A stretch of DNA of 64,000 bases, taken from Teichococcus aerophilus. GTDB lineage: Bacteria > Pseudomonadota > Alphaproteobacteria > Acetobacterales > Acetobacteraceae. The DNA lies in contig NZ_JACTVA010000007.1 in NCBI RefSeq assembly GCF_014490485.1, positions 62,001 through 126,000 on the forward strand, given 5' to 3'. The translations under genes were made by a program, and so were the position numbers. The notes under the pieces were generated by a model. The model saw only the letters and a program-made list of their open reading frames with translations. It made no database searches and was not told where the DNA came from. This document shows positions 8,730-17,212 of this stretch, piece by piece. Position 1 is the stretch's first letter. Each line of letters opens with the position of its first letter.

Positions 8730-9491
8730 ATGAGTTCTACTTACCCCACCGCAGGTGCACATAACGCCACGCCACCGTTTCGTCCCAGCGAAGGCTCGTC
8801 GCGGGAGAACCGACCAGGGTCCGAGCCGCCGGAAGCTGGCAGCGGGAACCTGAAGGACGAAGCGCACCGTGTCGCGTCTGAGCTTGGCGCGCAGGGCAGC
8901 AAGGCGGCCGAGGATTTGAAGGCGGCGAAGCAGGAGCTTGGCTCCGCCGCCGCCGACAAGGCCGAAGCACTGGCCGAGCAAGGCAAGCAGGCCGGCTACG
9001 AAGGCGGCGTCGGGCTGGCGAATGCCGCTCGGCGCGCCGCCGACGATCTGGAAGGGTCCTCGCCCGAAATCGCCCGCCATGTCCGCACGGCGGCCGATTC
9101 TATCGAGAGCGTCGCCAATTCGCTGCGTGAGCGCAGCGTGGGCGACCTGATGCACGATGCCACTGGCTTTGCCCGGCAGCAGCCCGCGGCGTTCTTCGGC
9201 GCAGCCGTCCTGGCCGGCTTCGCCATCGCGCGCTTCGCCAAGAGTTCCGCCAGCAGCCAGCCGACCCAGGCATCGTCGGCCGGCAGCCATGGCACGTCCC
9301 ACAGCACGGGGACGACGACGCCCCCGGCGGCTGGGCGCGCCCCTGGCTGGGTGCCGGCCACGGGGAGCGACGGTAGCGCCACGGTGGTGCCGGCCACCAC
9401 CGCCGCCGCCACGTTGGGCGGAGCCGCCGCGCACAAACCCGGCGATGCCGAGCCCGGCAGCATGCCAACGATCGGGAAGGAGCCCCTGTGA
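8730..9491 (+). CDS. Ala-rich starvation-operon protein with one membrane helix
   Basis: A 253-aa low-complexity protein. Residues ~35-130 are rich in Ala, Glu and Lys and predicted helical (repeated patterns like AADKAEALAEQGKQAG), followed by a single hydrophobic helix (QPAAFFGAAVLAGFAIARFA, about 155-175) and a Ser/Thr/Pro/Gly-rich tail. This layout is like genes annotated as nutrient deprivation-induced proteins, which precede a holin-family and a DUF3618 gene in alphaproteobacteria, as here. I chose the ATG at 8730 with GAAAGG upstream; an in-frame ATG at 8691 has no clear ribosome site. Stop and next start overlap (TGATG). Confidence 0.7.
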   Translation: MSSTYPTAGAHNATPPFRPSEGSSRENRPGSEPPEAGSGNLKDEAHRVASELGAQGSKAAEDLKAAKQELGSAAADKAEALAEQGKQAGYEGGVGLANAARRAADDLEGSSPEIARHVRTAADSIESVANSLRERSVGDLMHDATGFARQQPAAFFGAAVLAGFAIARFAKSSASSQPTQASSAGSHGTSHSTGTTTPPAAGRAPGWVPATGSDGSATVVPATTAAATLGGAAAHKPGDAEPGSMPTIGKEPL

Positions 9492-9883
9492 TGTCCGCCG
9501 ACCTCAACCGCAGCGTCCCCGACCTGATCGCCGACCTGCTGCAACAGACCTCCAATCTGGTGCGCAAGGAGGTGCAGCTCGCGCGGGCCGAGATGAACGA
9601 GAAGCTGACCACGATGGGGGCCGCCGCCGCTTCCATCGGCGTGGCAGCCGCCCTGCTGATGGCGGCGTTGGTGATCCTTCTGCAGGGCATCGCGGCCCTG
9701 CTGGTGACATTCGGCCTGACCACCTGGGTCTCCAGCCTTATTGTCGGCGTTGTCGTCGCCGTCATTGCCTACGCGCTGCTGCGCGTCGGCATGAACCGCA
9801 TGAAGGCCGCGAGCCTGACCCCCGAGCGCACCGTCAACCAGGTGTCCCGAGACGCGAACATGGCAAAGGAGGCCGTACGATGA
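9491..9883 (+). CDS. phage-holin-superfamily membrane protein (Phage_holin_3_6 type)
   Basis: A 130-aa membrane protein. The N-terminal amphipathic region contains DLLQQTSNLVRKEVQLARAE, typical of the family, then two hydrophobic helices (about residues 42-70 and 75-100) and a short basic tail. Despite the family name it is a chromosomal envelope protein in many alphaproteobacteria, not evidence for a prophage. It is the middle gene of a three-gene operon; its ATG overlaps the upstream stop by one base (a GTG three bases earlier is an alternative) and its stop overlaps the next ATG by four. Confidence 0.85.
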   Translation: MSADLNRSVPDLIADLLQQTSNLVRKEVQLARAEMNEKLTTMGAAAASIGVAAALLMAALVILLQGIAALLVTFGLTTWVSSLIVGVVVAVIAYALLRVGMNRMKAASLTPERTVNQVSRDANMAKEAVR

Positions 9884-11007
9884 GCTCCACCACCAACCCT
9901 GGCAACCGCTCCGCCGCCGATATCGAGGCGGATGTCGAACAGACTCGCATGCGCGTCGCCGATACCATCGTGGCCCTGCGCGACAGCATGTCCCCCGGCC
10001 AGATCATGGATCAGGTGGTGGATTACGCGCGCTCCTCCGGCGGTGCCGATTTCACGCGGAACCTGGGCGCCCAGGTGCGGGACAATCCCCTACCGGTCGT
10101 CCTGATCGGCGCGGGCATCGGTTGGCTGCTGCTCTCCAACGGCAACAGGTCGGCTTCCGCACACTCAGCGCCGCAGCGCATGCTACCGCCGCCCGCGGCC
10201 AGCCACGACGGCCCGGGGATGATGGAGCGGGCAACCCAGGCCGGCGCGCATCTGCGTGACAATGTGCACGGTACGGCCAGCAGCGTCGGCTCCACCATCA
10301 GTGGCGCCGCCAGCAGCGCGGGCTCCGCCGCCAGCCATGCGGCCGGCACGGTCAGCGGTGCGATCCACGCTGCCGGCGAAGCGGTATCCGGCATGGTCGG
10401 CGGCGTGGCCTCCGCCGCCGGTTCGGCGCGGGATTCCACACGAGCCTATGGGCATGACGCCAGCCACGCGGCGCGGCAGGGCTTCTCGGCCGCGGCCGGC
10501 AGCGTCAACCGGCTGGGCCAGCAGACCGGCCAGATGAGCGACCATTTCCGCCAGAGCTGGCAACAGGCCAGTGCGGAACAGCCGCTGTTGATCGGTGCCC
10601 TCGGCCTGGCCCTGGGAGCGGTGGTCGGCGCGCTGCTGCCCCGCACGCAGACCGAGGACCGGCTGGTCGGCGAAGCCAGCGACAACATGGCGCATCAGCT
10701 CGGCGCCGCCGCGCAGGAAGGCTACGCCCAGGCCAAGGAGGTCGTGACCGAACACGCCACCAACCTGCAGGAAAAGATGAGCGGCGGCGACGGCACCTCC
10801 GCCTCCTCCCTGGGGGACAAGGTGGTGGAGACGGCGAACGAGGTGAGGAAGACGATGAGCGAGGCCGCGCACGACCTGGGCAACCGCGCCAAGGAGAAGC
10901 AGGACGGCGAGGAAGCGGGCTTGTCGGCCGACAAGCCCGCCAGCCCGATCGGCGAGACCCCCGCCCGGTCCATCGTGGCGGACGACCAGCCGCGGCGCGC
11001 GCTGTAA
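9880..11007 (+). CDS. DUF3618 domain-containing protein
   Basis: A 375-aa protein. The first ~50 residues match DUF3618 (RSAADIEADVEQTRMRVADT...), followed by a membrane helix (PLPVVLIGAGIGWLLLS, about 70-87). The centre is an Ala/Gly/Ser/His-rich stretch with repeated AAGSA/AASHA-like runs, then a second hydrophobic segment (PLLIGALGLALGAVVGALLP, about 230-250) and a hydrophilic helical tail. Family function is unknown; the genes are usually linked with the holin-like neighbour. It ends the operon and is followed at once by a strong hairpin. Confidence 0.85.
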   Translation: MSSTTNPGNRSAADIEADVEQTRMRVADTIVALRDSMSPGQIMDQVVDYARSSGGADFTRNLGAQVRDNPLPVVLIGAGIGWLLLSNGNRSASAHSAPQRMLPPPAASHDGPGMMERATQAGAHLRDNVHGTASSVGSTISGAASSAGSAASHAAGTVSGAIHAAGEAVSGMVGGVASAAGSARDSTRAYGHDASHAARQGFSAAAGSVNRLGQQTGQMSDHFRQSWQQASAEQPLLIGALGLALGAVVGALLPRTQTEDRLVGEASDNMAHQLGAAAQEGYAQAKEVVTEHATNLQEKMSGGDGTSASSLGDKVVETANEVRKTMSEAAHDLGNRAKEKQDGEEAGLSADKPASPIGETPARSIVADDQPRRAL

Positions 11008-11037
11008 GGCACGACGGGTCGGTCACCGCGCAACCGG

Positions 11038-11066
11038 ACGGCGCCGCGCATTCCGCGCGGCGCCGT
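11038..11066. terminator. bidirectional hairpin terminator
   Basis: A perfect 12-bp stem (ACGGCGCCGCGC / GCGCGGCGCCGT) with a 5-base loop separates the convergent DUF3618 and hflX genes and ends one base before the hflX stop codon. It can serve both strands. Confidence 0.65.
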
Positions 11067-12425
11067 TCAGCTGTCCTGCGCTGCCAGGCTGCGCTTCAGC
11101 CGGGCAATGGCACCGGGCAGGCCGCGGATCTTCAGCACCCGGCCGTTCTCGTCGTAGTCCTCGGACAGTACGCGCGCGCTGTCGTAGATTTCGCCGATCA
11201 GCCCCTGCCGGGTGTAGGGCAGCGTCAGCACGTCCTCGATCATCTCCGCCTCGAAGAAGGCGATGATGGTGTCCCGCAGCGCGCTGACATCCTCCGGCCG
11301 GTGGGCAGAGAGCAGGATGGCATCGGGATGCTTCTCGATCAGCGCGGCCCGCGCGGCGTCATCCACCCGGTCCAGCTTATTCAGCACCAGGCGGGACGGC
11401 ACGGCATCCGCGCCGATCTCGCGCAGGACGCTGCGGCTAACCTCCAGCTGCGCCTCGTAGGTCGGGTCGGAGGCATCGACCACGAACAACAGCAGCGATG
11501 CCTCTAGCGCCTCCGTCAGGGTGGAACGGAAGGAGGCGACCAAATCGTGCGGCAGTTGCTTGATGAAGCCGACGGTGTCGGACACCAGCACGCGCGGCCG
11601 CGTCTCCGGTTGCAGGATGCGCACGGTGGTGTCGAGCGTGGCGAAAAGCTTGTCCTCCACCAGCACCTGGCTGCCGGTCAGCGCCCGCATCAGGGAGGAC
11701 TTTCCCGCATTGGTGTAGCCCACCAGCGCCACCCGCAACTGGTCCCGGCGCGCGGAACGGCGGTGGTCGCTGTCCCGCTGCACGGCTTCCAGCTGCTCCT
11801 TCAACTCCGCCAGCCGGTCGCGGATCTTGCGGCGGTCGAGGTCGAGGGTGCTCTCGCCCGCGCCGGGCCCCTGCCGGCGCTCGCCGCCGCCCGAGGATTC
11901 CCGCAGGCGGGGCGCGACGTATTTCAGCCGCGCCATCTCCACCTGCAACTTGGCTTCGCGCGTATTGGCGTGCCGGTGGAAGATTTCGACGATGACGCCG
12001 GTGCGGTCCAGCACCTCGGCGCCCGTCGCGCGCTCCAGGTTACGGATCTGGCTGGGCGAGAGCTCGTGGTCGACGATGACGAATTCAGGCTTGCGGCCGG
12101 CCTCCTGCTCGGGCTCCGCCGCGCCGGCAGGCCCCGCGGCGCTCTCGAAGCGCTGCCGCGCCTTGGATTTCGGCGGCGGAGCCATCGAGGTAACGACGCC
12201 CGTGCCGCCGGTCAGCGCTGCCAGCTCCGCCAGCTTGCCGCTCCCGAGCAGGGCGCCGGCGCCCGTGCCTTCGCGCCGCTGGGATACGCTGCCGACGACC
12301 TCGTAACCCAGCGTCTTCACCAGCCGCCCGAGTTCTTCCAGGCTGGCTTCGTGCGCGATGTCATCGACCTCCGGCGTCTGGATGCCAACGAGGACGGCGC
12401 GCGGAATAGGGGGCTTGGTCTCCAT
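11067..12425 (-). CDS. hflX: GTPase HflX
   Basis: Ribosome-associated GTPase, 452 aa, which splits or rescues stalled ribosomes under stress. The N-terminal HflX domain includes the GSGKLAEL and DHELSPSQIRNLE motifs; the coiled helical region carries RHANTREAKLQVEMARLKY; the G domain has G1 GYTNAGKSS (about 236-244), G3 DTVGFIKQLPHDLV and G4 NKLD. An Ala/Pro/Glu-rich insert (about 82-112) splits the N-terminal domain between ...GVVTSM and FVIVDHE. In many alphaproteobacteria hflX follows hfq; here it stands alone. Confidence 0.95.
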   Translation of the reverse strand: METKPPIPRAVLVGIQTPEVDDIAHEASLEELGRLVKTLGYEVVGSVSQRREGTGAGALLGSGKLAELAALTGGTGVVTSMAPPPKSKARQRFESAAGPAGAAEPEQEAGRKPEFVIVDHELSPSQIRNLERATGAEVLDRTGVIVEIFHRHANTREAKLQVEMARLKYVAPRLRESSGGGERRQGPGAGESTLDLDRRKIRDRLAELKEQLEAVQRDSDHRRSARRDQLRVALVGYTNAGKSSLMRALTGSQVLVEDKLFATLDTTVRILQPETRPRVLVSDTVGFIKQLPHDLVASFRSTLTEALEASLLLFVVDASDPTYEAQLEVSRSVLREIGADAVPSRLVLNKLDRVDDAARAALIEKHPDAILLSAHRPEDVSALRDTIIAFFEAEMIEDVLTLPYTRQGLIGEIYDSARVLSEDYDENGRVLKIRGLPGAIARLKRSLAAQDS

Positions 12426-12500
12426 GGCGCTCCAGTAGCACGGATTGGCGGATATCCAGCCATCCCCGCGCGGCGCGTGCGCCGGCCCGCCGCCCGTGCC

Positions 12501-12767
12501 ATGAAGCGATGCATGGACGACTTCCTGGCCAGGCTGGATGCGCTGCCGCAGGGCTACAGCGAAGGCCTGTATGAGGGCCGGCGCTACGGCATCACCCTGT
12601 CCGCCTCCGCCGACGGCAGGCGCCGCTGGCTCTATGCGGAGGAGTTGGGCGGCACTGGCCGCGTCAGCTGCAACGTCTACCTCGCCGGCGGCCGGGTGTT
12701 GCTGAAGCCGTGCGAGATGCCGGAGGAGAGGGTGACCGACTTCCTCCTCCGGCTCCGCACGCCCTAG
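12501..12767 (+). CDS. small conserved hypothetical protein
   Basis: An 88-aa protein (MKRCMDDFLARLDALPQGY...) with a compact alternating pattern of charged turns and strands: YGITLSASADGRRRWLYAEEL and VSCNVYLAGGRVLLKPCEMP. It looks like a small soluble alpha+beta protein. I do not recognise a named family. No signal peptide or metal motif is evident. The ATG at 12513 is an alternative start. It is divergent from hflX, 75 bases away, and ends 27 bases before the convergent hydrolase gene. Confidence 0.6.
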   Translation: MKRCMDDFLARLDALPQGYSEGLYEGRRYGITLSASADGRRRWLYAEELGGTGRVSCNVYLAGGRVLLKPCEMPEERVTDFLLRLRTP

Positions 12768-12794
12768 CCGCCGGGTGGGCCCGGCGGGATGCGG

Positions 12795-13877
12795 CTACCG
12801 CCCCAGGTGCCGGTCGAAGAACAGGCCGATCTCGTCGAAGGCTTCCTTCACCTCCGGCACCCGATCGTCGCGGTAGTACTGGGCGTGGGACTGGCCTTCG
12901 AACACCTGCAGCACCGCCTCGGTGCCGGCCTGGCGCAGCGCCCGGTGCATGCGCACGGTGTTGCTCAGCAGCAGGTCGCGCGTCCCGCTGGTCAGGATGG
13001 TCGGCGGGAAGCCGCGGACGTCGCCATAGACCGGGGAGAGCAGCGGGTCCCGCAGGTCATGGCCGTTGGCGTAGAAGCGGGTGGCCGCGTCGCAGAACCC
13101 GTCCGGCGAGACCAGCACGTTGTCCACCATGGCATTGGACTGGAAGGAATCGCCCTGCTTGGTGACGTCCGACATCGGCGTGCCGGGCGCGATGGCACCG
13201 GGCATCGGCAGGCCTTCCTGTTTCGCCCGCAGCATCATCTCCAGCGTCAGCGCCCCGCCGGCGGAGCTGCCGAACACAGCGAGGTTGGCCGGCGGCACCA
13301 TGCGGATGGCCGCCTTGTAGACGGTCATCGCATCGTCCAGCGCGGCCGGGAAATACGCGTCCGGCGGCATGCGGTAATCAACGGCGATCACCTTCATCCG
13401 GGCGAAGCCGGCCAGGAAGATCGCCTCCGGCAATGCCGCCTCGCGCGGGTTCAGCACGTAGCAACCGCCATGCACATGCACCGCCAGCCGATTGCGGTTC
13501 CGCTCCGGCATCTCGGCCGGCGTGATGGTGTAGACGCGCACGCCATCGATCACCGAGGGCTCGATCGTCACCCGCATCCGCTCCGCCATCGCGGGGATCT
13601 GCGGCGCCACGGCGGTAACGTTGCTCTCCGCCAGTTGCCGCCAGCCTTCCGGGGTCGTCGGGGGCTTGTCCCAGTTGGTGCGCAACGGCTGGGCGATGAT
13701 GGCCTGCATCTGCGGGCTGACCGTGGCGGGCACCGGCAGGGTCCTGGCCGGCACATCGCGCGGCGCCAGGGTCGTGGCCGGTGTCTGGGTCGGCGTCTGG
13801 GCCAGGGCAGGGGGAGCGGCAGCCAGCAGCCAGGCTGCCGTGGCCGGCAGGGCCAGGCGGAGTGATCGGGCGATCAT
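12795..13877 (-). CDS. exported alpha/beta hydrolase, HSL (esterase/lipase) family
   Basis: A 360-aa protein with a Sec signal peptide (MIARSLRLALPATAAWLLAA...ALAQ) and a GGAGG ribosome site upstream of the ATG at 13877. The oxyanion motif is HVHGGCYVLN (an HGG variant of HGGG), the nucleophile elbow is GSSAGG, and the likely catalytic histidine is in GQSHAQY; the acid is probably in the SGTRDLLLSN segment. These mark the hormone-sensitive-lipase group, which cleaves short-chain esters. The Pro/Thr-rich stretch after the signal is a linker. Substrate unknown. Confidence 0.85.
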   Translation of the reverse strand: MIARSLRLALPATAAWLLAAAPPALAQTPTQTPATTLAPRDVPARTLPVPATVSPQMQAIIAQPLRTNWDKPPTTPEGWRQLAESNVTAVAPQIPAMAERMRVTIEPSVIDGVRVYTITPAEMPERNRNRLAVHVHGGCYVLNPREAALPEAIFLAGFARMKVIAVDYRMPPDAYFPAALDDAMTVYKAAIRMVPPANLAVFGSSAGGALTLEMMLRAKQEGLPMPGAIAPGTPMSDVTKQGDSFQSNAMVDNVLVSPDGFCDAATRFYANGHDLRDPLLSPVYGDVRGFPPTILTSGTRDLLLSNTVRMHRALRQAGTEAVLQVFEGQSHAQYYRDDRVPEVKEAFDEIGLFFDRHLGR

Positions 13878-14071
13878 GGATATCCTCCAGCGGGCCTTGT
13901 GCGGCCCGTCCGCGGCCAGACTGAACCTGTGCCGCCCGACCCGCAAGAATGCCCATGCCGGCTTGACGGCCGCGCCGATCCGCAGGGTGATGCGTCCATG
14001 ACCCGCCCCGCCAGCCACCGCCCGGACACCCCAGCCAGCCCCCCAAGCCCACCCATGCGGGGGTCGCGCCG

Positions 14072-15082
14072 ATGACCGGCTGGCCCACCGAGACCGGCCG
14101 CCTGCCTCTGGGTGACCTGAGGCTGCAATCCGGCGCCGTGTTGCCGGACGCTGTGCTGGGCTGGAAGACGCACGGCACCCTCTCGCCCACGCGGGACAAC
14201 GTGGTGCTGTACCCCACCAGCTACGGCGCCCAGCACCCGGACCTGGAATGGCTGATCGGGCCGGACGGCGTGCTGGACCCGGGGCGGTGGTTCATCGTGC
14301 AGGTGGACATGTTCACCAACGGCCTGTCCTCCTCCCCCTCCAACACGCCGGGTTGGCCCGGGCTGGTCACGGCGTGGGACAATGTGCATGCCCAGCGCCG
14401 GCTGTTGCTGGAGCTGTGGGGCATCGAGCACCTGCATGCGGTCTATGGCTGGTCCATGGGCGCGCAGCAGGCCTATCACTGGGCCGCGCTGTTCCCGGAG
14501 GCCGTCGCCCGCATCGTGGTGAATTGCGGCAGCGCGCGTACCGCCACGCACAACCAGGTCTTCCTCCGCAGCCTGATGGCGACGCTGGAGGCCGCGCCGC
14601 AGCACCTGGGCGATGGCCACTTCGATGGCCAGCCCACCGCGGCGCTGCGGGCCTTTGGCCGTATCTATGCCGGCTGGGCCGTGACGCAGGACTGGTACCG
14701 CGCCGGGCTGCACCTGGCCGGCGGCGCGCCGGACCTGGAGACCTATCTGCGCACGGACTGGGAAGAACGCTACCTCCGCCGCGCTGCCGCCGACCTTTAC
14801 TGGCAGCTGCGCACCTGGGATGCTGGCGACATCAGCCGGGATGAGCGCTATGGCGGCGACCTGCCCAAGGCCCTGGCCGCTATACAGGCTCGCGTGCTGC
14901 TGATGCCCGGCAGCACCGACCTGTATTTCCGCGTGGCCGATAACGAGGCGGAGCTGCCGCATCTGCGCCACGCCGAGTTGCGCCCCATCCCCAGCATCTG
15001 GGGCCACCGCGCCGGCAACCCCATGGCGAACCCGGCGGATGCCGCCTTTATCCGTGCCGAGGTCAGGCGCTGGCTGGAGTAG
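14072..15082 (+). CDS. alpha/beta hydrolase of the homoserine acetyltransferase-like group
   Basis: A 336-aa cytoplasmic protein related to MetX-type acyltransferases. It has the early LGDLRLQSGAVLPDAVLGW and WKTHGTL segments, DVFTNG-like VDMFTNGLSSSPSN, nucleophile elbow GWSMGAQQAYHW, acid in PGSTDLYF and histidine in SIWGHRAGNP. It is shorter than genuine MetX (about 370-400 aa), lies away from methionine genes, and lacks MetW, so a general hydrolase/acyltransferase is the safer call. It is divergent from the HSL-family gene with 194 bases between. The 233 bases downstream (15083-15315) show no gene. Confidence 0.8.
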   Translation: MTGWPTETGRLPLGDLRLQSGAVLPDAVLGWKTHGTLSPTRDNVVLYPTSYGAQHPDLEWLIGPDGVLDPGRWFIVQVDMFTNGLSSSPSNTPGWPGLVTAWDNVHAQRRLLLELWGIEHLHAVYGWSMGAQQAYHWAALFPEAVARIVVNCGSARTATHNQVFLRSLMATLEAAPQHLGDGHFDGQPTAALRAFGRIYAGWAVTQDWYRAGLHLAGGAPDLETYLRTDWEERYLRRAAADLYWQLRTWDAGDISRDERYGGDLPKALAAIQARVLLMPGSTDLYFRVADNEAELPHLRHAELRPIPSIWGHRAGNPMANPADAAFIRAEVRRWLE

Positions 15083-15315
15083 CGCGCCGCGTGCGCCACC
15101 AGCCAGGCGGGTATCACTGAACCGCGGCAGGAATGGCTCCTGTCCCGGCCGCTGCCGTTGACGACGCCGATCCCCACCCTTGGCCGAACCGGGCCCGCTT
15201 GTGCCGGGACGCCGGAAGGCCGATGCCGGAGGCGGCTTGAACTGGCGGGCTGCCCACGGCATCTGCTCGGCTACGCCAGAGTTCCGGCGCCGGTACCGCT
15301 GCGGGGAGATGGAGG

Positions 15316-16371
15316 ATGAGCCAACCGATCGCGGAGGTTCCGGCAGGGTATGGCGCCTGGCTGGCCGGGCTAAAGTCGCAGATCCGCGACGCCCGGCTGC
15401 GCGCCGCCCTCTCCGTCAATGCCGAGCTGATCGCACTCTACTGGCGCATAGGGCGGGAGATCCTGGCGCGGCAGGAGCGGGACGGCTGGGGTGCCCGGGT
15501 CATCGACCGCCTGGCCACCGACCTGCGCGCCGAGTTCGCCGGGCTGCGCGGCTTCTCGCGCGCCAACCTACTCTACATGCGCGCCTTCGCCGAGGCATGG
15601 CCGGAGGAGGATCTCGTCCAACGGATCGTTGGACGATTGCCCTGGGGCCAGAATATCGAGCTGCTGAGCAAGCTGAAGGACCAGGCCGCGCGGCTCTGGT
15701 ACGCCGAGGCAACGCTGGAACACGGCTGGAGCCGCGCCGTGCTGGCCGCCCAGATCCAGACCGGGCTGCGGGAACGGCAGGGCAGGGCCATCACCAATTT
15801 CGACCGGGTCCTGCCCCCGGCGGCGTCGGACCTGGCACAGCAGATCTTGAAGGACCCCTACCAGTTCGACTTCCTCTCCCTGACCGCCGAGACGCGGGAG
15901 CGGGAGCTGGAACAGGCGCTGGTGGCGCGGGTGAAGGACCTGCTGCTGGAGATGGGGAAGGGCTTCGCCTTCATCGGCAGCCAGCACCACCTGGAGGTCG
16001 GCGGGCAGGATTGGTACGTGGACCTGCTGTTCTACCACCGCCGCCTGCGCTGCCTGGTGGCCGTGGACCTGAAGGTCGGCCCCTTCCAGCCCGAGCATGC
16101 CGGCAAGATGAACTTCTACCTGGCCGCCCTGGATGACCGGGACCGGGAGCCGGGCGACAATCCCAGCATCGGCCTCATCCTGTGCCGCGAGCGCAACCGG
16201 GTGGTGGTGGAGTACGCGTTGCGCAGCGTCGGCAGCCCCATCGGCATCGCCGAATACCGGTTGCTGGTGGCGGATGCGCTGCCCGCCGGGCTGGCGCAAT
16301 CGCTGCCCACACCCGAGGAACTGGAATCCGGCATGACGCTGCCGGACGATGAGGACGGCGAGGCCGTCTGA
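15316..16371 (+). CDS. DUF1016 / YhcG-type PD-(D/E)XK nuclease
   Basis: A 351-aa protein. Residues ~10-160 form the helical DUF1016 N-terminal domain (LIALYWRIGREILARQ, RGFSRANLLYMRAFAE, LPWGQNIELLSKLKD); residues ~180-330 form the nuclease domain with Asp236 in WYVDLLFYHR and the Asp251-x-Lys253 pair in VAVDLKVGPF, then FQPEHAGKMNFYL. This is the complete YhcG layout. In other genomes it is found alone or inside type I restriction loci; here no restriction genes flank it. A strong GGAGG lies ahead of the ATG. Function: probable DNA nuclease (family inference). Confidence 0.9.
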   Translation: MSQPIAEVPAGYGAWLAGLKSQIRDARLRAALSVNAELIALYWRIGREILARQERDGWGARVIDRLATDLRAEFAGLRGFSRANLLYMRAFAEAWPEEDLVQRIVGRLPWGQNIELLSKLKDQAARLWYAEATLEHGWSRAVLAAQIQTGLRERQGRAITNFDRVLPPAASDLAQQILKDPYQFDFLSLTAETRERELEQALVARVKDLLLEMGKGFAFIGSQHHLEVGGQDWYVDLLFYHRRLRCLVAVDLKVGPFQPEHAGKMNFYLAALDDRDREPGDNPSIGLILCRERNRVVVEYALRSVGSPIGIAEYRLLVADALPAGLAQSLPTPEELESGMTLPDDEDGEAV

Positions 16372-16427
16372 GCCTTCGCAGCCAGCTACACGAATTTTCC
16401 CCGGCATCAATCCAGCCTTGGCAAGCC

Positions 16428-16452
16428 CATACGACCTATGTATGGTAGTATG
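16428..16452. promoter_or_regulatory. candidate GntR operator upstream of the GntR gene
   Basis: An inverted repeat CATACGACC-7 bases-GGTAGTATG (8 of 9 paired) lies 44 bases before the GntR start. Its right half, ATGGTAGTATGCA (16442-16454), matches ATGGTAGAATGCA at 21872-21884 in 12 of 13 positions. The half-sites fit the palindromic operators of FCD-type GntR regulators. It suggests autoregulation. Confidence 0.55.
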
Positions 16453-16495
16453 CAAAGCGCCGGACCCTATCCGGCCAGAGACCGGGAGCCCGTCC

Positions 16496-17212
16496 ATGCC
16501 GACCTTGCAAGAGGTGCTGACACCCCTCGATCCCTCGGATCAGTCCGGCCCCGTCGGCCTTGGCATTGCCAGGCTGCTGCGGGGCCGCATCGTCACCAAT
16601 CAGTTGCAACCTGGCCAGGCGCTGCCGGAGGCAGAGGTCGCCAGCCTGCTCGGCGTCAGCCGCCAGCCGGTGCGGGAAGCGCTGATCCGCCTGTCCGAGG
16701 GCGGGCTGGTGCGCATCCTGCCGCAGCGGGGCACGCTGGTCACGCGCATCTCCCGCGCGGGGGTGGAAGGCGGCCGCTTCGTGCGGGATGCGGTGGAACG
16801 CGCCGTGGTGCGCCGTGCCGCCGCCCATGCCGGGCCGGAGGCAACCGATGCCATGCACCGGGTGATCGATGCGCAGGAAGCCGCGCTGAAGGCCGAGGAC
16901 CACCCGGCCTTCCTGGCGCTGGATGACGAGTTGCATGGCGCCTTCGCCGCCGCCATGGGCGAGCCCGGCGCCTGGGCCGCGCTGGGCGAGGTGAAGCTGC
17001 AGATGGACCGGGTCCGCTACCTCAGCATCCCCGACGCCACGCCCAGCACCCTGCTGATCGCGCAGCACCGCGCCATCGTCGACGCCATCCAACGCCGCGA
17101 TGCCGATGCGGCGGAGGAGGCGATGCGCCTGCACCTGTCCGAGGTGCTCTCCGCCCTGCCGAAGCTGGCTGAGCGCTTCCCCGACCATTTCGAGACGAAA
17201 GGCGCCGCATGA
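16496..17212 (+). CDS. GntR-family regulator, FadR/FCD subfamily
   Basis: A 238-aa transcription factor. The N-terminal winged helix is clear (LRGRIVTNQLQPGQALPEAEVASLLGVSRQPVREALIRLSEGGLV..., about 28-85), and the C-terminal helical FCD domain (about 95-225) contains the usual metal/ligand-site residues in LDDELHGAF and HRAIVDAI. Such regulators respond to sugar acids or other carboxylates. Its stop overlaps the dehydrogenase start (ATGA), placing it at the head of the sugar-acid operon. The operator-like repeats at 16428 and 21863 are likely its targets. Confidence 0.92.
   Translation: MPTLQEVLTPLDPSDQSGPVGLGIARLLRGRIVTNQLQPGQALPEAEVASLLGVSRQPVREALIRLSEGGLVRILPQRGTLVTRISRAGVEGGRFVRDAVERAVVRRAAAHAGPEATDAMHRVIDAQEAALKAEDHPAFLALDDELHGAFAAAMGEPGAWAALGEVKLQMDRVRYLSIPDATPSTLLIAQHRAIVDAIQRRDADAAEEAMRLHLSEVLSALPKLAERFPDHFETKGAA

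Noticed and set aside
9491-9883. Prophage signal from a holin-family gene
   Set aside because: The holin-superfamily name is misleading; there are no other phage genes, and the operon context is a chromosomal one.
14072-15082. Homoserine O-acetyltransferase (metX) call
   Set aside because: Motifs are related, but the protein is short, metW is missing and no methionine genes are near; a generic alpha/beta hydrolase name is safer.
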